Positions 9,420-18,490 of a DNA stretch of 64,000 bases are shown here, in pieces; the first letter of the stretch is position 1, and the number at the start of each line of letters is the position of its first letter. Both the position numbers and the translations under genes were made by a program. The notes beneath the pieces are model-generated. The model did not search any database. It was not told where the DNA came from and saw only the letters and a list, made by a program, of their open reading frames with translations. The stretch lies in NCBI GenBank assembly GCA_903915535.1, contig CAIWTJ010000272.1, positions 1 through 64,000 on the forward strand. Reading direction: 5' to 3'. The stretch comes from Enhydrobacter aerosaccus. Lineage in GTDB: Bacteria > Pseudomonadota > Alphaproteobacteria > Reyranellales > Reyranellaceae.

Positions 9420-9766
9420 GACCGCGCCCCGCGCTGCGGCCTGCACGCGCTGCAGAGGTTCAGGCCGATCCATGAACAGCCGCCAGGGCACGCGCAATCG
9501 TCGGTGCAGCCGCAGTCGTGGCAATAGCGTTTAGCGGCCTCGAGCGCGCCGGGCGCCGTGAGATGCAAGTGCTCGACGGTTCCTTTCCTCGTCTTGTACG
9601 GGCTTGGCTGCTGTACCGAGTCGACCAGGCCGCCCCGGCGCAGGCGATCGGCGACGCCTGGGTTGATCTCCTGGCGGGGTTTGGGGCCGGCCAGGAGCGA
9701 TCGTAGCGCCGCTCGAGTTGCTGCGGTGAGCGGGTGCGGCCTCACGGCGAACACGTTCGTTGTCAT
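9416..9766 (-). CDS. Hypothetical protein with cysteine-rich C-terminus
   Basis: CHDCGCTDDCACPGGCSWIGLNLCSAC. Confidence 0.5.
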   Translation of the reverse strand: MTTNVFAVRPHPLTAATRAALRSLLAGPKPRQEINPGVADRLRRGGLVDSVQQPSPYKTRKGTVEHLHLTAPGALEAAKRYCHDCGCTDDCACPGGCSWIGLNLCSACRPQRGARS

Positions 9767-9963
9767 ATCAGCCCTTTCTCCTTCGCCAGCCATTGCGGCA
9801 TGGTCACGGTGACGTTCTCGCCCTCGCCGGCGTCGACCGGCGCGAGCTCTATCTGCGATCGCGGCAGCCACTCGCGCTTGAGACCGTCGAACAGCCAGAT
9901 CGCTTTCTCGCGGGTGCCGACGATCGTCCCGAAGATCTCGACGGGTTCACGATCGCCGCTCAT
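9763..9963 (-). CDS. Hypothetical phage protein
   Basis: 66 aa ORF, 4-nt overlaps. Confidence 0.5.
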   Translation of the reverse strand: MSGDREPVEIFGTIVGTREKAIWLFDGLKREWLPRSQIELAPVDAGEGENVTVTMPQWLAKEKGLI

Positions 9964-10928
9964 GTCGGCATCGCCCGGTGCTCGAGGCCGTCGAGCATGG
10001 CGCCGGCGGCCTTCTTGCCGAAGCGCTCGAGCAGAGTGACCTGCGGCCGGCGCGTGTTCGGTATGGCGAGAAAGGCGCTGTCGCCGAACGGCGTCGTCGT
10101 CTGCACGAGTTCGCCCCAATGGATTTCAAATTCCCGGTGCCACGCGCGCGCCGCGCCGGGTCCCCATTCGCCCCATTGCTTGAAAAAGAATGGCGTACCG
10201 GGATGCTCGACGTTCTCGTTCGACCATTGGCACTGCAGCGCCAGCGATCGAATCCAGTCCGGATGCGAGGGCCTGGCCTTCGGTCCCGACTCGCCGCCGG
10301 CGATCACCCAGTCGATCTTTCCGCAGGGCATCGTCGCGCTCGGCTCGGGCGAGTCGTGATAGCGGGTGCCCGTCAGGGCGTCGATAAAGTGGTGCCCGGT
10401 GCAAATCGCCGTGAGATCCACCGGCCCGAGCAGCGGCTCACAGGACAGGAAACGCACTCTTGCGGGGACGTCGATCAGCTGCGGCACGCGCAGATCGGCC
10501 ATAGCCTGCGACTCGACCGACGTCCCGAGCCAGACGTTCACCGGCATGTCGAGCTCGGCCCAGTGCTTGCCGGCCAGGTGCGGCCGCTTGGTGAGCAGCA
10601 GCCAGTCGATCGCCGGCGTCGCCCGGATCAGCTCGACGAAGTCTCGGCGCCAGGCGGCGTCGACTTCGGCGTCGAACGGGTCGCAGAGGCTCGGGAATAC
10701 CTTCGCCCGAACGCCGTTCGCTTCGGCCTTGCGGTTCCAGGCGATCGGCTGGCGCCAGTAGCTCGAGCTCGTGCGGTGCCGCGGTGCGCCAGTGGCAAAC
10801 TCGGCCCAGCCGTAGCGGTGCGCCATGTCGGCGGCATAGCAATTGTCGCAGCCGGGCGAGATCTTGGTGCAGCCGATCCACGGATTAAACGTGTGATCGG
10901 TCCATTCGATCTTTGAGCGCTCAGCCAT
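9960..10928 (-). CDS. DUF5131 / phage Gp37-Gp68 family (radical-SAM-related)
   Basis: SKIEWTDHTFNPWIGCTKISPGCDNCYAADMAHRYG ... WVIAGGESGPKARP. Confidence 0.85.
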   Translation of the reverse strand: MAERSKIEWTDHTFNPWIGCTKISPGCDNCYAADMAHRYGWAEFATGAPRHRTSSSYWRQPIAWNRKAEANGVRAKVFPSLCDPFDAEVDAAWRRDFVELIRATPAIDWLLLTKRPHLAGKHWAELDMPVNVWLGTSVESQAMADLRVPQLIDVPARVRFLSCEPLLGPVDLTAICTGHHFIDALTGTRYHDSPEPSATMPCGKIDWVIAGGESGPKARPSHPDWIRSLALQCQWSNENVEHPGTPFFFKQWGEWGPGAARAWHREFEIHWGELVQTTTPFGDSAFLAIPNTRRPQVTLLERFGKKAAGAMLDGLEHRAMPT

Positions 10929-11202
10929 GACCGGGCTCCCCATGGATCTCGCCGGCCTGTTGCTTTACCGACTCCCAATTGTCGGCCACGGCCTTGATGA
11001 GATCCCGTCGGCAGCTGTCGATAATCTCCTGCGCGTGCGCGGGCGTGGTGGCGCAGAACGCGATCGTCACGGCCAGGCTGTCGATCTGCGCGCAGAGAAT
11101 CGTTCCCGTCTTGCCGCCGGCGCAGGCCAATTGAATCGCCTGAAAGTAGCGCTCCCGATCGGGATCGTTCGGGCTGCTCGGAAGGTGGATCGTGAGGGCC
11201 AT
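10921..11202 (-). CDS. Hypothetical phage protein
   Basis: 93 aa ORF in operon. Confidence 0.5.
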   Translation of the reverse strand: MALTIHLPSSPNDPDRERYFQAIQLACAGGKTGTILCAQIDSLAVTIAFCATTPAHAQEIIDSCRRDLIKAVADNWESVKQQAGEIHGEPGHG

Positions 11203-11205
11203 GGC

Positions 11206-11748
11206 TCAGCTCCCCGCCCAGCCGGCCGGCAGCTCGAAAAATCCCTGCGCGCCCTTTACAGCCGGTGCGGGATTGATCACCTGCACGCCGCTCAGCAGCC
11301 AGGCCCAGCGGCCCTCCGAATAGTCGCCCCAGTCGTCGTATTGAACGTCGAGGCTGTAGTGCTCGGGCTTGCTCGTGAGCCGGCGCACTGTTCGGGCGGT
11401 GGTGGCGTTCTTGGGCGGCCCGAGCTGAAACGCGGCCTCGAGCACGGCGGTACACACGACGGCGCCGATCGGCATCATGGACATGCCGAAGCGGCCGAGC
11501 AGCTCCTCGGGCGTCCGGTTGAACGTCGCGGCCACCGTGTCGGCGAGATCGAATCCGCCCTGCTTGTGCTGGCCGTACAGGATCTCTTGCGCGAATTGCG
11601 CCGCGCCCTTGTCTATCTTCTTGGCCGCGTGGATCGCTATTCGCTGGCCGATGTAATCGGACGGCGGCGCCCAGCTGCGCGTCTCGTAGGGCTTGGCGCT
11701 GCAGGCAATGAGCGAGGCCCACGGCTGCCAGAGTGATATCGCTTTCAC
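11206..11748 (-). CDS. ASCH-domain protein
   Basis: MKAISLWQPWASLIACSAKPYETRSWAPPSDYIGQRIAIHAAKK. Confidence 0.75.
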   Translation of the reverse strand: MKAISLWQPWASLIACSAKPYETRSWAPPSDYIGQRIAIHAAKKIDKGAAQFAQEILYGQHKQGGFDLADTVAATFNRTPEELLGRFGMSMMPIGAVVCTAVLEAAFQLGPPKNATTARTVRRLTSKPEHYSLDVQYDDWGDYSEGRWAWLLSGVQVINPAPAVKGAQGFFELPAGWAGS

Positions 11749-12053
11749 GTCGTTTCCCCCTTTGGTGAATGAAAGATGATCCAGGCGGCATTCGCCCGGG
11801 TGCGTTCGGCGCCCTTGCCGCCGGTGCTTTCGCTCGGCAGCAGGTCGGCGACGCGCTCGCCTTTGGCGTCGAGGATCCGGATCACCGACGGCCCGACGCC
11901 CTCGAACAGCCGGCCGAGCTCCTGAATCGTCCAGGGCCCGGGCGCGACGGTGTCGATCGCCGGCGGCGCTTGCACCGGTGCCGGCGCGGCTGGCCGCGGC
12001 GGCTTGTAGGGCTCCTCGGGCGCCTCGAGGCCCGGGATCTGGGCGCCGCTCAT
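11745..12053 (-). CDS. Hypothetical phage protein
   Basis: Proline-rich N-terminus, overlapping operon. Confidence 0.5.
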   Translation of the reverse strand: MSGAQIPGLEAPEEPYKPPRPAAPAPVQAPPAIDTVAPGPWTIQELGRLFEGVGPSVIRILDAKGERVADLLPSESTGGKGAERTRANAAWIIFHSPKGETT

Positions 12054-12442
12054 ACGTCGAACCTCGCCCGGAACGCCGCCGTGATCGCCTCGCGGAAACC
12101 GGGCTGCGGCTCGTCGACGGCGATCGCGGTCTCTTTCACCGTGTAGCTCTTGGCCTGCTCGACAACCTTGTAAGGCCACCAACGCCGCGCCTCGACCCAT
12201 GCGGCCTTGAGCATGCGCGGCGTGATCTGCCAGTCGGCCTTGTCGTCGTGCTGATAGCCGGCCAGCCGCAGCGCCTCCTCGAGATCGGCCGAGAAAGCGG
12301 CGTCGACGGCGCGCCGGCGCTGGGCGTATTCCCAGAGCAGATCCTGCGCCGCCGGATCCTTGCAGCTGAGCGGGACCTTGCCGCGTGGCGTCGTCGGATA
12401 CTTGTCCGACTGAAACTCGCCGTCGATCAGGTGCTCGGCCAT
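12050..12442 (-). CDS. Hypothetical phage protein
   Basis: MAEHLIDGEFQSDKYPTTPRGKVPLSCKDPAAQDLLWEYAQRRR. Confidence 0.55.
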   Translation of the reverse strand: MAEHLIDGEFQSDKYPTTPRGKVPLSCKDPAAQDLLWEYAQRRRAVDAAFSADLEEALRLAGYQHDDKADWQITPRMLKAAWVEARRWWPYKVVEQAKSYTVKETAIAVDEPQPGFREAITAAFRARFDV

Positions 12443-13422
12443 TACTCGGCCGCCGGCCCGGCTTCGGCCGGCGCGGCCGTCTCGGCTTTGCTTTCCGCTC
12501 GCATTTTGTCGAGCGCGGCCTTCCATTTGGCATCGCGCTCTGCCTTCTCCTCGTCGCTCAGCACCTCGAGGTGCCAGCGCACGACCTGGCGGCCGATTCC
12601 CGGGTCGAAAGAGTTCTTGTCGATCACGAGAACGGCCTCGCCGAGCTCGGCCTGAAACATCGCGATCAGTCGCGCGCCCTCGGGATACGTCTCGGGATCC
12701 TCGGCGATCGCGTTCTCGTCGATCTTGTCGGACCAGCCGTATTCCTCGTGCACGTCGGCCAGATAGATGCCCGAGCACTTCGCCAGCATCGCCGGCGGGC
12801 TGCGGTGATACATGCCGCTCAGCACGCCCTGCAGCCAGCGCGTCTTGTCCTCGAGGTGTTCGGCGCTATAGGCACCCCATGGCTCTGGGTTCGGCTTTGT
12901 GTAGTCGTAGCCGGTGAGATCGCCGGCAAAGAACACCGGCTTGCCGAGCTGCTCGGCCCACGCGATCTCGCGCGCAGTGCTTTCGCCGACGTAGGGCTTG
13001 CCATCGACCTTGCCGTCGATCACGAGAATCGCGTCGCTGCGCTGGATCTTGGCGAAGTGCACGGCGTCGACCGTCGACTTGCCGATCGGGTTGCCTTCGA
13101 TCAGGGGATTACCGGCCGCGCCGTTGCCGATCGAAAAGACGATGAACCCGAGCGCTGTCAGCTTGGCGTTCCATTCGACAAACTCGCGCCGGAAGCGGCC
13201 GCTGCCGCAGAGCGTGATCTGCAGCACCGCCGGCAGCCCGTCGGCCGTCGGCTCGGCCGGGGCGTGCATCTTCTCGAGCCATGCCCTCACCTCGTCAACC
13301 GACTGCAGGCCCTTGAACGTCTCTTGATCGACGTCGGGCCGCCGGTAGATCGGCGCGTGCATCATCAATTGAAAGGCCGAGCGCCGCGGCGCGGGCTTGG
13401 TCGTGTCTGTCGTGTCGGTCAT
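12442..13422 (-). CDS. Nucleoside 2-deoxyribosyltransferase-like / DUF4406-like protein
   Basis: ITLCGSGRFRREFVEWNAKLTALGFIVF ... AKIQRSDAILVIDGKVDGKPYVGESTAREIAWAEQLGKPVFF. Confidence 0.65.
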   Translation of the reverse strand: MTDTTDTTKPAPRRSAFQLMMHAPIYRRPDVDQETFKGLQSVDEVRAWLEKMHAPAEPTADGLPAVLQITLCGSGRFRREFVEWNAKLTALGFIVFSIGNGAAGNPLIEGNPIGKSTVDAVHFAKIQRSDAILVIDGKVDGKPYVGESTAREIAWAEQLGKPVFFAGDLTGYDYTKPNPEPWGAYSAEHLEDKTRWLQGVLSGMYHRSPPAMLAKCSGIYLADVHEEYGWSDKIDENAIAEDPETYPEGARLIAMFQAELGEAVLVIDKNSFDPGIGRQVVRWHLEVLSDEEKAERDAKWKAALDKMRAESKAETAAPAEAGPAAE

Positions 13423-13441
13423 GTTCTCTCTCCTCTATTGA

Positions 13442-13678
13442 TCAACTGGGTTTTTCGCCGGCGGCCTCGGCGGCCTTCCGCCATTTCGCGACGAGGCCAG
13501 CGATCGTCGCGACGAGTTCCTCTTTGTGCTGGACGCTTGACGCGCACGCGGCCTCCTCGGGCGCATCCTTCGGCCATGCGACGATCGCGAAATGGTGAGG
13601 CTCGTCGAGCGTATCGCGCAGCACGCCGGCGACGCCGACGCCGAGATCGCTCAGCAGCAGGGCGACCCGAGTCGTCAT
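13442..13678 (-). CDS. Hypothetical phage protein
   Basis: 78 aa ORF, 4-nt overlap with the GNAT gene. Confidence 0.45.
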   Translation of the reverse strand: MTTRVALLLSDLGVGVAGVLRDTLDEPHHFAIVAWPKDAPEEAACASSVQHKEELVATIAGLVAKWRKAAEAAGEKPS

Positions 13679-14118
13679 GCGCCGATCCTTTTGGCGCGCA
13701 CGATATGGTCGACGGCCCAGCCGTGCTTTTCCATGAGGGCAATCATCGGCTCGTTGTCGGTGACGTGGCCGAGCTGCAGGGTGTCGATCCCCTCGGCGAG
13801 CGCGTAGCCGGTGAACATCGCTAGCAGCGCGTCGGCCAGACCCTGGCGCCGCAACCCGGGCTCGATCCAGAGAATGTCGAGCCAGAGGCTTTCCGCCGTC
13901 GTCTCGTAAAACGTCGCGAACCCGGCAGGCACGCCGATCTCGGTCACGATGTAGGCAATGCGGGAATCGTCCTCGGGCAGCGGCCGCGGCGGGATGATCT
14001 TCTCGTGGATCATGCGCAGGCACGAGCGGCGAACCCATGTCCGCACCTCGAGCGGCTGTTGCCCGAGCTCGCCGCAGTGCGGGCTGAACGGCCTGGCCGA
14101 TCTCGTGGCGGCGCTCAT
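13675..14118 (-). CDS. GNAT family N-acetyltransferase
   Basis: LDILWIEPGLRRQGLADALLAMF ... LGHVTDNEPMIALMEKHGWAVDH. Confidence 0.7.
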   Translation of the reverse strand: MSAATRSARPFSPHCGELGQQPLEVRTWVRRSCLRMIHEKIIPPRPLPEDDSRIAYIVTEIGVPAGFATFYETTAESLWLDILWIEPGLRRQGLADALLAMFTGYALAEGIDTLQLGHVTDNEPMIALMEKHGWAVDHIVRAKRIGA

Positions 14119-14312
14119 TCGGTGATCGCCTCGAGCTCGAGGCCGACGGCGACCATGGCGCCCTCGTCGCCGCTGCCGATCGCCTTGCAGGCGCGCTCGA
14201 TCGCCGACTCGATGGTCGACAGGATGAAGGCGTCGGGCGAGCTCGCGGCATAGATCGTGTGAATGCGCGTCACGCTGCGAATCAGCCGCGCGAGTTTCTC
14301 GGCCGACTTCAT
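14115..14312 (-). CDS. Hypothetical phage protein
   Basis: 65 aa ORF in operon. Confidence 0.4.
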   Translation of the reverse strand: MKSAEKLARLIRSVTRIHTIYAASSPDAFILSTIESAIERACKAIGSGDEGAMVAVGLELEAITE

Positions 14313-14620
14313 GCGAGCACCTGCTGGGCCACGAGGCCGGCGATGGCGATCGCCAGGACGAGCAGCAGCCAGGTCCGCACCTCGAGCCGCTTCTCTGTCT
14401 CGAGGCTGCGGTCGAGCAGCTGGGCGGTGTGGCGATAGAGCTCGGCCATGTCGAGGTCGCGCTGATCGACAATAGGGATTCCGGGGCCGCCACTTTGAGA
14501 GTAGGCTGGCACCATCTTGGGCGCCTCGAGCATGTCGGCTTTCCAGCGCAGCAGCTTGGCGGCGGCGCTGATCGGGTGCGGCGGGTTCTCTACCGGCGGC
14601 ATAGGTGAGGGCTTCGGCAT
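14309..14620 (-). CDS. Small protein with C-terminal transmembrane helix
   Basis: WLLLVLAIAIAGLVAQQVLA C-terminus. Confidence 0.45.
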   Translation of the reverse strand: MPKPSPMPPVENPPHPISAAAKLLRWKADMLEAPKMVPAYSQSGGPGIPIVDQRDLDMAELYRHTAQLLDRSLETEKRLEVRTWLLLVLAIAIAGLVAQQVLA

Positions 14621-15246
14621 CACTTCGGCCCATAGGAGCGCGCGAGGGCGGTCGGGTCGCCCAGCAGCTTGCAATCGGTGATCGTCTGCTCGCCCAGTAC
14701 GGCCGCCACGATGCCGCGCACGCGGGCGATGGCGTCGCCTATCCGGGCGCGGGCGCTCTCGGCGGTGTCGGGCGGCGCGTGGCCGGTGAGCTCGGCGAAC
14801 AGCGACTCGAGCTGCTCGGCGAGGTCATGGCCGCCCTCGCCCTCTGCGAGCGCCAGGTGCCCGATACGGTGCAGCCGTTCCTGCGCCTCGTGTTTCTGGC
14901 TGCACACGAGCGAATAAGCGTCGAGGTTGACAGTCTCCTTGCTCGCCGGCCGGCCGCGCTCGACGAGCAGCAGCCGGTGAGCGAATAGCGCGGCCAGGAA
15001 CCGCCGAACGAACGCCGTTCGGCCGGCCTCGAGGCCCGCGTCGCCGGCGATCAGCTTGCCCGGGCAGGCATCCTGTATCGCCTCGAGCAGCGCCGGCGGC
15101 ACCGGTACGGTCGCGCCGTTCGCCAGCACGAGTTCGTCGATCCAGATCTCGGGCACGATCGCCCGCGTTTCGGGAGGCAAGGCAATTGTCGGCGGTGCCC
15201 AGCTGAACCAGCTTATGATCTCCCGCAGGGTGAACGTCCTTCTCAT
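14620..15246 (-). CDS. Hypothetical phage protein
   Basis: About 208 aa from MRRTFTLREIISWF. Confidence 0.5.
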   Translation of the reverse strand: MRRTFTLREIISWFSWAPPTIALPPETRAIVPEIWIDELVLANGATVPVPPALLEAIQDACPGKLIAGDAGLEAGRTAFVRRFLAALFAHRLLLVERGRPASKETVNLDAYSLVCSQKHEAQERLHRIGHLALAEGEGGHDLAEQLESLFAELTGHAPPDTAESARARIGDAIARVRGIVAAVLGEQTITDCKLLGDPTALARSYGPK

Positions 15247-15470
15247 TGATGGGCCTCTTTGCAAAGTTTGAGAATTTCCTCGTGAGCGGCGATTTCCCGG
15301 TCGATCACGTCGAGAAGCGTTCCGGCGACTTTGCCGGGCAACTGGCCGCGCACGGCCCGCAGGGTCTTTGTCGCGGTGTCGAGCGACGACTCGAGATAGC
15401 CGGCGCGGTAATCGACATTGCGCAGCTTCTCGGCCGTGACGCCGGGCCTGGCGAAGTCGGCCGCGCTCAT
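15243..15470 (-). CDS. Hypothetical phage protein
   Basis: MSAADFARPGVTAEKLRNVDYRAGYLESSL... Confidence 0.45.
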   Translation of the reverse strand: MSAADFARPGVTAEKLRNVDYRAGYLESSLDTATKTLRAVRGQLPGKVAGTLLDVIDREIAAHEEILKLCKEAHQ

Positions 15471-17098
15471 TGGTGCTTCTTCTTCGCCGCCTTCTTCTTG
15501 GCGGCCTTCGGTTTGTTCCGGAGCTTGATCTTGCGCGCCGCGGCCGACACCGTTTTCTGCGCCGCCTTCACCGCCTCGGCCGCCTTGGCCTTCGGCGGCG
15601 CCGGTCGCGCGATCTCCGGAACGGTAACGCCGAGCGTCTCGGCCATGGCGATCATGAAGGGCGGCCGCTGCTGCCAGTCGTGACTCTCCCAGCAGGGCGG
15701 GCTTGCGAGCGCGAGCGCGGCAAGAGTCGTCGTCACTTGCGCGATCGACATTTTTGCAATGATCGGCCACGCCGCTGCCCGGTTCTTGTCGGTGGCATTC
15801 CAATCTGGGACGCAGGCTTTCAGATCGGCCGGCAGCAGCTTCTTGTGTTCGTCCTTGGAAAGGCGCCGGCCGTTGTAGTCGACGACAACGGCGTGCAGCA
15901 GCTGCAGGCGCAGCGCGAGATCCTTGCCGGTGACTTTCTTGGCGAGGGCCGCATTGAATACGGTGCGCGCCTTCTTGTGATCGGCCTTTTCGCCTGCCGG
16001 CGACTTCATTCTCGACGGCGAGCTCCTGGCCTGGCGCTGCCGGTTCTGGGCTTCGATCGCGGCCCCGGTGCAGACGCCGAGGGCTTTGCGGATCTCGCCG
16101 TTGGCGGCGATCCAGATAATCGCGGTCGAGTTCGCCTTAGGGACAAAGAATTTCGCCGGCGTGTCGCCCTGGCGATGCCCGGTGCCGGGGTGTCCGTCGC
16201 CCATGTAGGTGTAAGACTGATCCGACCAGTACCAATCCTTTTTCGCGGCCTCGAGCGTGACGATCTTCGCGTCGGGCCATTCCTTTTTCACCTCAGCGAG
16301 TTTCTTCTCGGCCGCGGGCCGCTGCAGTTTTGCGAATTGGGCGACGTCGGCGAAATAGCGGCGCTTCTTGCCATCCTCGACGTACTCGCCCTTATAGAGG
16401 GCGACGTCGAAAGTGGCGGCCGTCTCGGGCACGCAGATCTCGAGCGCCTTCTCTCGGATGCGGGCGGCGCCCTGGTCGATCGCATAATTCGGAATGGCTT
16501 TCTGAACCGACTCCGGAAACGTCGCCAGAGTGCGCGCCTCCTCGACGTTGATCTCACCGGCGGCAAACTTCTCCTTGAAGTCCGACGACAGTCCCTTGGC
16601 GATCGTGATCCTCTGCTGCACAACGCGCTCGTCCTTGCCGACCTTCAAGCCGATCGCCGCCGCGGTCCATTTCTTGGGATCCGTGAGCTGCAGCTTGAGG
16701 AAGCCCTCTGCCTCCTCGAGGGCCGGGACATTCTCGCGCTGCAGGTTCTCGACGAGTTGCGCCACGCTAGCGTCGGCGTCGGCCAATATCTTGAGAACGC
16801 AATTCGCGGCAGCGGCCTTGTTCTTTTTCAGAGCGCGCCAACGCCGCTCGCCGGCGATGATCTCGAATTCGTCCTTGATCTTCGGATGCTTGCGGATCAG
16901 CAGAGGCTCGAGGAGCCCTACCTCCTTGATCGACTGCGCGAGCTCGTCGATCGCCTCGAACGTCTTGCGCGGATTGGTCGGCGACGGGTGAAGCTTGGCC
17001 AGGGGGACGACAATCGGCACGTCGACGGCGCCGGCGGGTGTCTCGAATAGGGCGAGCTGGCTGACAGGCAGGCGAGCGGAAGCAGTCTGCGAATCCAT
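15467..17098 (-). CDS. ParB/Spo0J-like nuclease-fold domain protein
   Basis: PLAKLHPSPTNPRKTFEAIDELAQSIKEVGLLEPLLIRKH...EIIAGERRWRALKK...QLVENLQRENVPALEEAEGF; Lys-rich C-terminus. Confidence 0.88.
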   Translation of the reverse strand: MDSQTASARLPVSQLALFETPAGAVDVPIVVPLAKLHPSPTNPRKTFEAIDELAQSIKEVGLLEPLLIRKHPKIKDEFEIIAGERRWRALKKNKAAAANCVLKILADADASVAQLVENLQRENVPALEEAEGFLKLQLTDPKKWTAAAIGLKVGKDERVVQQRITIAKGLSSDFKEKFAAGEINVEEARTLATFPESVQKAIPNYAIDQGAARIREKALEICVPETAATFDVALYKGEYVEDGKKRRYFADVAQFAKLQRPAAEKKLAEVKKEWPDAKIVTLEAAKKDWYWSDQSYTYMGDGHPGTGHRQGDTPAKFFVPKANSTAIIWIAANGEIRKALGVCTGAAIEAQNRQRQARSSPSRMKSPAGEKADHKKARTVFNAALAKKVTGKDLALRLQLLHAVVVDYNGRRLSKDEHKKLLPADLKACVPDWNATDKNRAAAWPIIAKMSIAQVTTTLAALALASPPCWESHDWQQRPPFMIAMAETLGVTVPEIARPAPPKAKAAEAVKAAQKTVSAAARKIKLRNKPKAAKKKAAKKKHQ

Positions 17099-17101
17099 GG
17101 T

Positions 17102-17425
17102 TCAATCCTTCGGTGCTGAAAAGTGGGAGTGCAGAAAGCCGCGCGGGCGATCCTCGTCCGTCGCGTCATTCGGTCGATCGACGATCGGCTCTGCTGCCGG
17201 CGTCGCGGGGCGAACGCTGCCGTAAAGTGGCAAGCCCTTGATCAGTGTCTTTATCTCGGTGAGCCCCCAGCCAAGGCCGGAGAGCTCCCATGCGTTCACC
17301 CTGTTGGTGCCGCCGCATTCGTTGCCGTGCCGGTCGAGATACCAGACGACGGCCTTGCCCTCGTTCGTGCGCCAGCGCAGGTCGACGTCGACCCCATGGT
17401 GCGTGAGGCGAGGGCGCTTGCTCAC
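17102..17425 (-). CDS. Hypothetical phage protein (GTG start)
   Basis: GTGA overlap with upstream stop; VSKRPRLTHHGVDVDLRWRTNEGKAVVWYLDRHGNECGG. Confidence 0.45.
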   Translation of the reverse strand: MSKRPRLTHHGVDVDLRWRTNEGKAVVWYLDRHGNECGGTNRVNAWELSGLGWGLTEIKTLIKGLPLYGSVRPATPAAEPIVDRPNDATDEDRPRGFLHSHFSAPKD

Positions 17426-17664
17426 GCCGCGAGTTCCTTGAGCGCCGCGCGGCCGGTGTCGGTCACGCGCCACGTTGTCGATAGATCGGTATCGGTCGGC
17501 GTGCGCCAGATCTCGGCCAGGCTAAGGGCAACCAGGCCCTGCCAAAAGATTTCGTCGGCGCTGCCCGGATAGGTCACGAAATGGTTCCGGTACGACGCGC
17601 CGCCGCGGTCGGTGCCGAGCGCATGCCGCATCAACTCGACTTGTCGGGCGGTCGGGGTGCTCAC
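17422..17664 (-). CDS. Hypothetical phage protein
   Basis: 80 aa ORF MSTPTARQVELMRHALGTDRGG... Confidence 0.5.
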   Translation of the reverse strand: MSTPTARQVELMRHALGTDRGGASYRNHFVTYPGSADEIFWQGLVALSLAEIWRTPTDTDLSTTWRVTDTGRAALKELAA

Positions 17665-17748
17665 TTGAAATGCGCCGCGACGAAAGCGAATACGACGAGG
17701 CCACCAAGGACGACGCCGCCCGCTTGCAGGATGAAGTCGAGCACGGCG

Positions 17749-18036
17749 CTAGTTCCGGACGCCGAGCCGGGCCGCGCAGCGCGCGCCGGCGACGCCGAGA
17801 TCGCCGGCCAGGGTGCAGGCCTCGAGGCCGTGCGTGACCCGGCCCGTCTCGAGCGCCTCGGCGATCCGCTGGCCGACGAGTGCATGTGCGCGGCCGAGCT
17901 CGCGCAGCGCCTCGCGTTCCTGCATCGTGAGTGGCGCCGTCGAGATCAACGGCACCGCATTGATCGCCGAACGGCGTTCGGCTTGGTGTGTCGCCGTCGG
18001 CGAAGCGAAGGCGGGATAGCGCGTTAACGTGTCCAT
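17749..18036 (-). CDS. Hypothetical phage protein
   Basis: 95 aa ORF in the leftward operon. Confidence 0.45.
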   Translation of the reverse strand: MDTLTRYPAFASPTATHQAERRSAINAVPLISTAPLTMQEREALRELGRAHALVGQRIAEALETGRVTHGLEACTLAGDLGVAGARCAARLGVRN

Positions 18037-18056
18037 GGATTCTCCCCCGGTAAAAA

Positions 18057-18446
18057 TCAGGCCGCCATGTCGGCGACGGCGGCGATGCGCTTGGCGGCGT
18101 GGAAGTGGCGAAGGATCTCGGGCTCGGTGAAGCCGCCGCCGAGAAGATCCTCGCGCGTCACGTTTCCGTCGGCCGAGACGCGGCGCACGATCAGGTCGGC
18201 CATGCGCGCGCGCACGCGACGCTCAGGCTCAGGGCCGGGAAGCCGCATCATCGGCGCCAGGCCGGACGGCAGCTCGAGACGCTTCAAGGTGCCGTCGAGT
18301 GCGAGGCCATTGAGAAAGCGCTCGAGCCGAGCAGGTTCATTTGCGAGGCCGGCAATACGACGGAGGACTGCAGCCTTGAAGGCGCCTTCCGCAGGGTTGC
18401 TGCTGGTCGAGGGATGGGGCGAACGCCGTTCGGTTTGATCGGTCAT
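18057..18446 (-). CDS. Hypothetical phage protein, first gene of the leftward early operon
   Basis: 129 aa ORF just downstream (leftward) of the operator pair at 18461-18506. Confidence 0.5.
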   Translation of the reverse strand: MTDQTERRSPHPSTSSNPAEGAFKAAVLRRIAGLANEPARLERFLNGLALDGTLKRLELPSGLAPMMRLPGPEPERRVRARMADLIVRRVSADGNVTREDLLGGGFTEPEILRHFHAAKRIAAVADMAA

Positions 18447-18460
18447 GCGGCCGGCAGGGT

Positions 18461-18476
18461 GTCGAAAATTTTCGAC
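18461..18476. promoter_or_regulatory. Candidate repressor operator (leftward region)
   Basis: Perfect palindrome GTCGAAAATTTTCGAC. Confidence 0.75.
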
Positions 18477-18490
18477 GGTGTCAACGGATC

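Noticed and set aside
10084-10095. Near copy CGAACGGCGTCG (also GAACGGCGTCG near 34265)
   Set aside because: Lacks the full right arm; not counted among the 17 exact copies.
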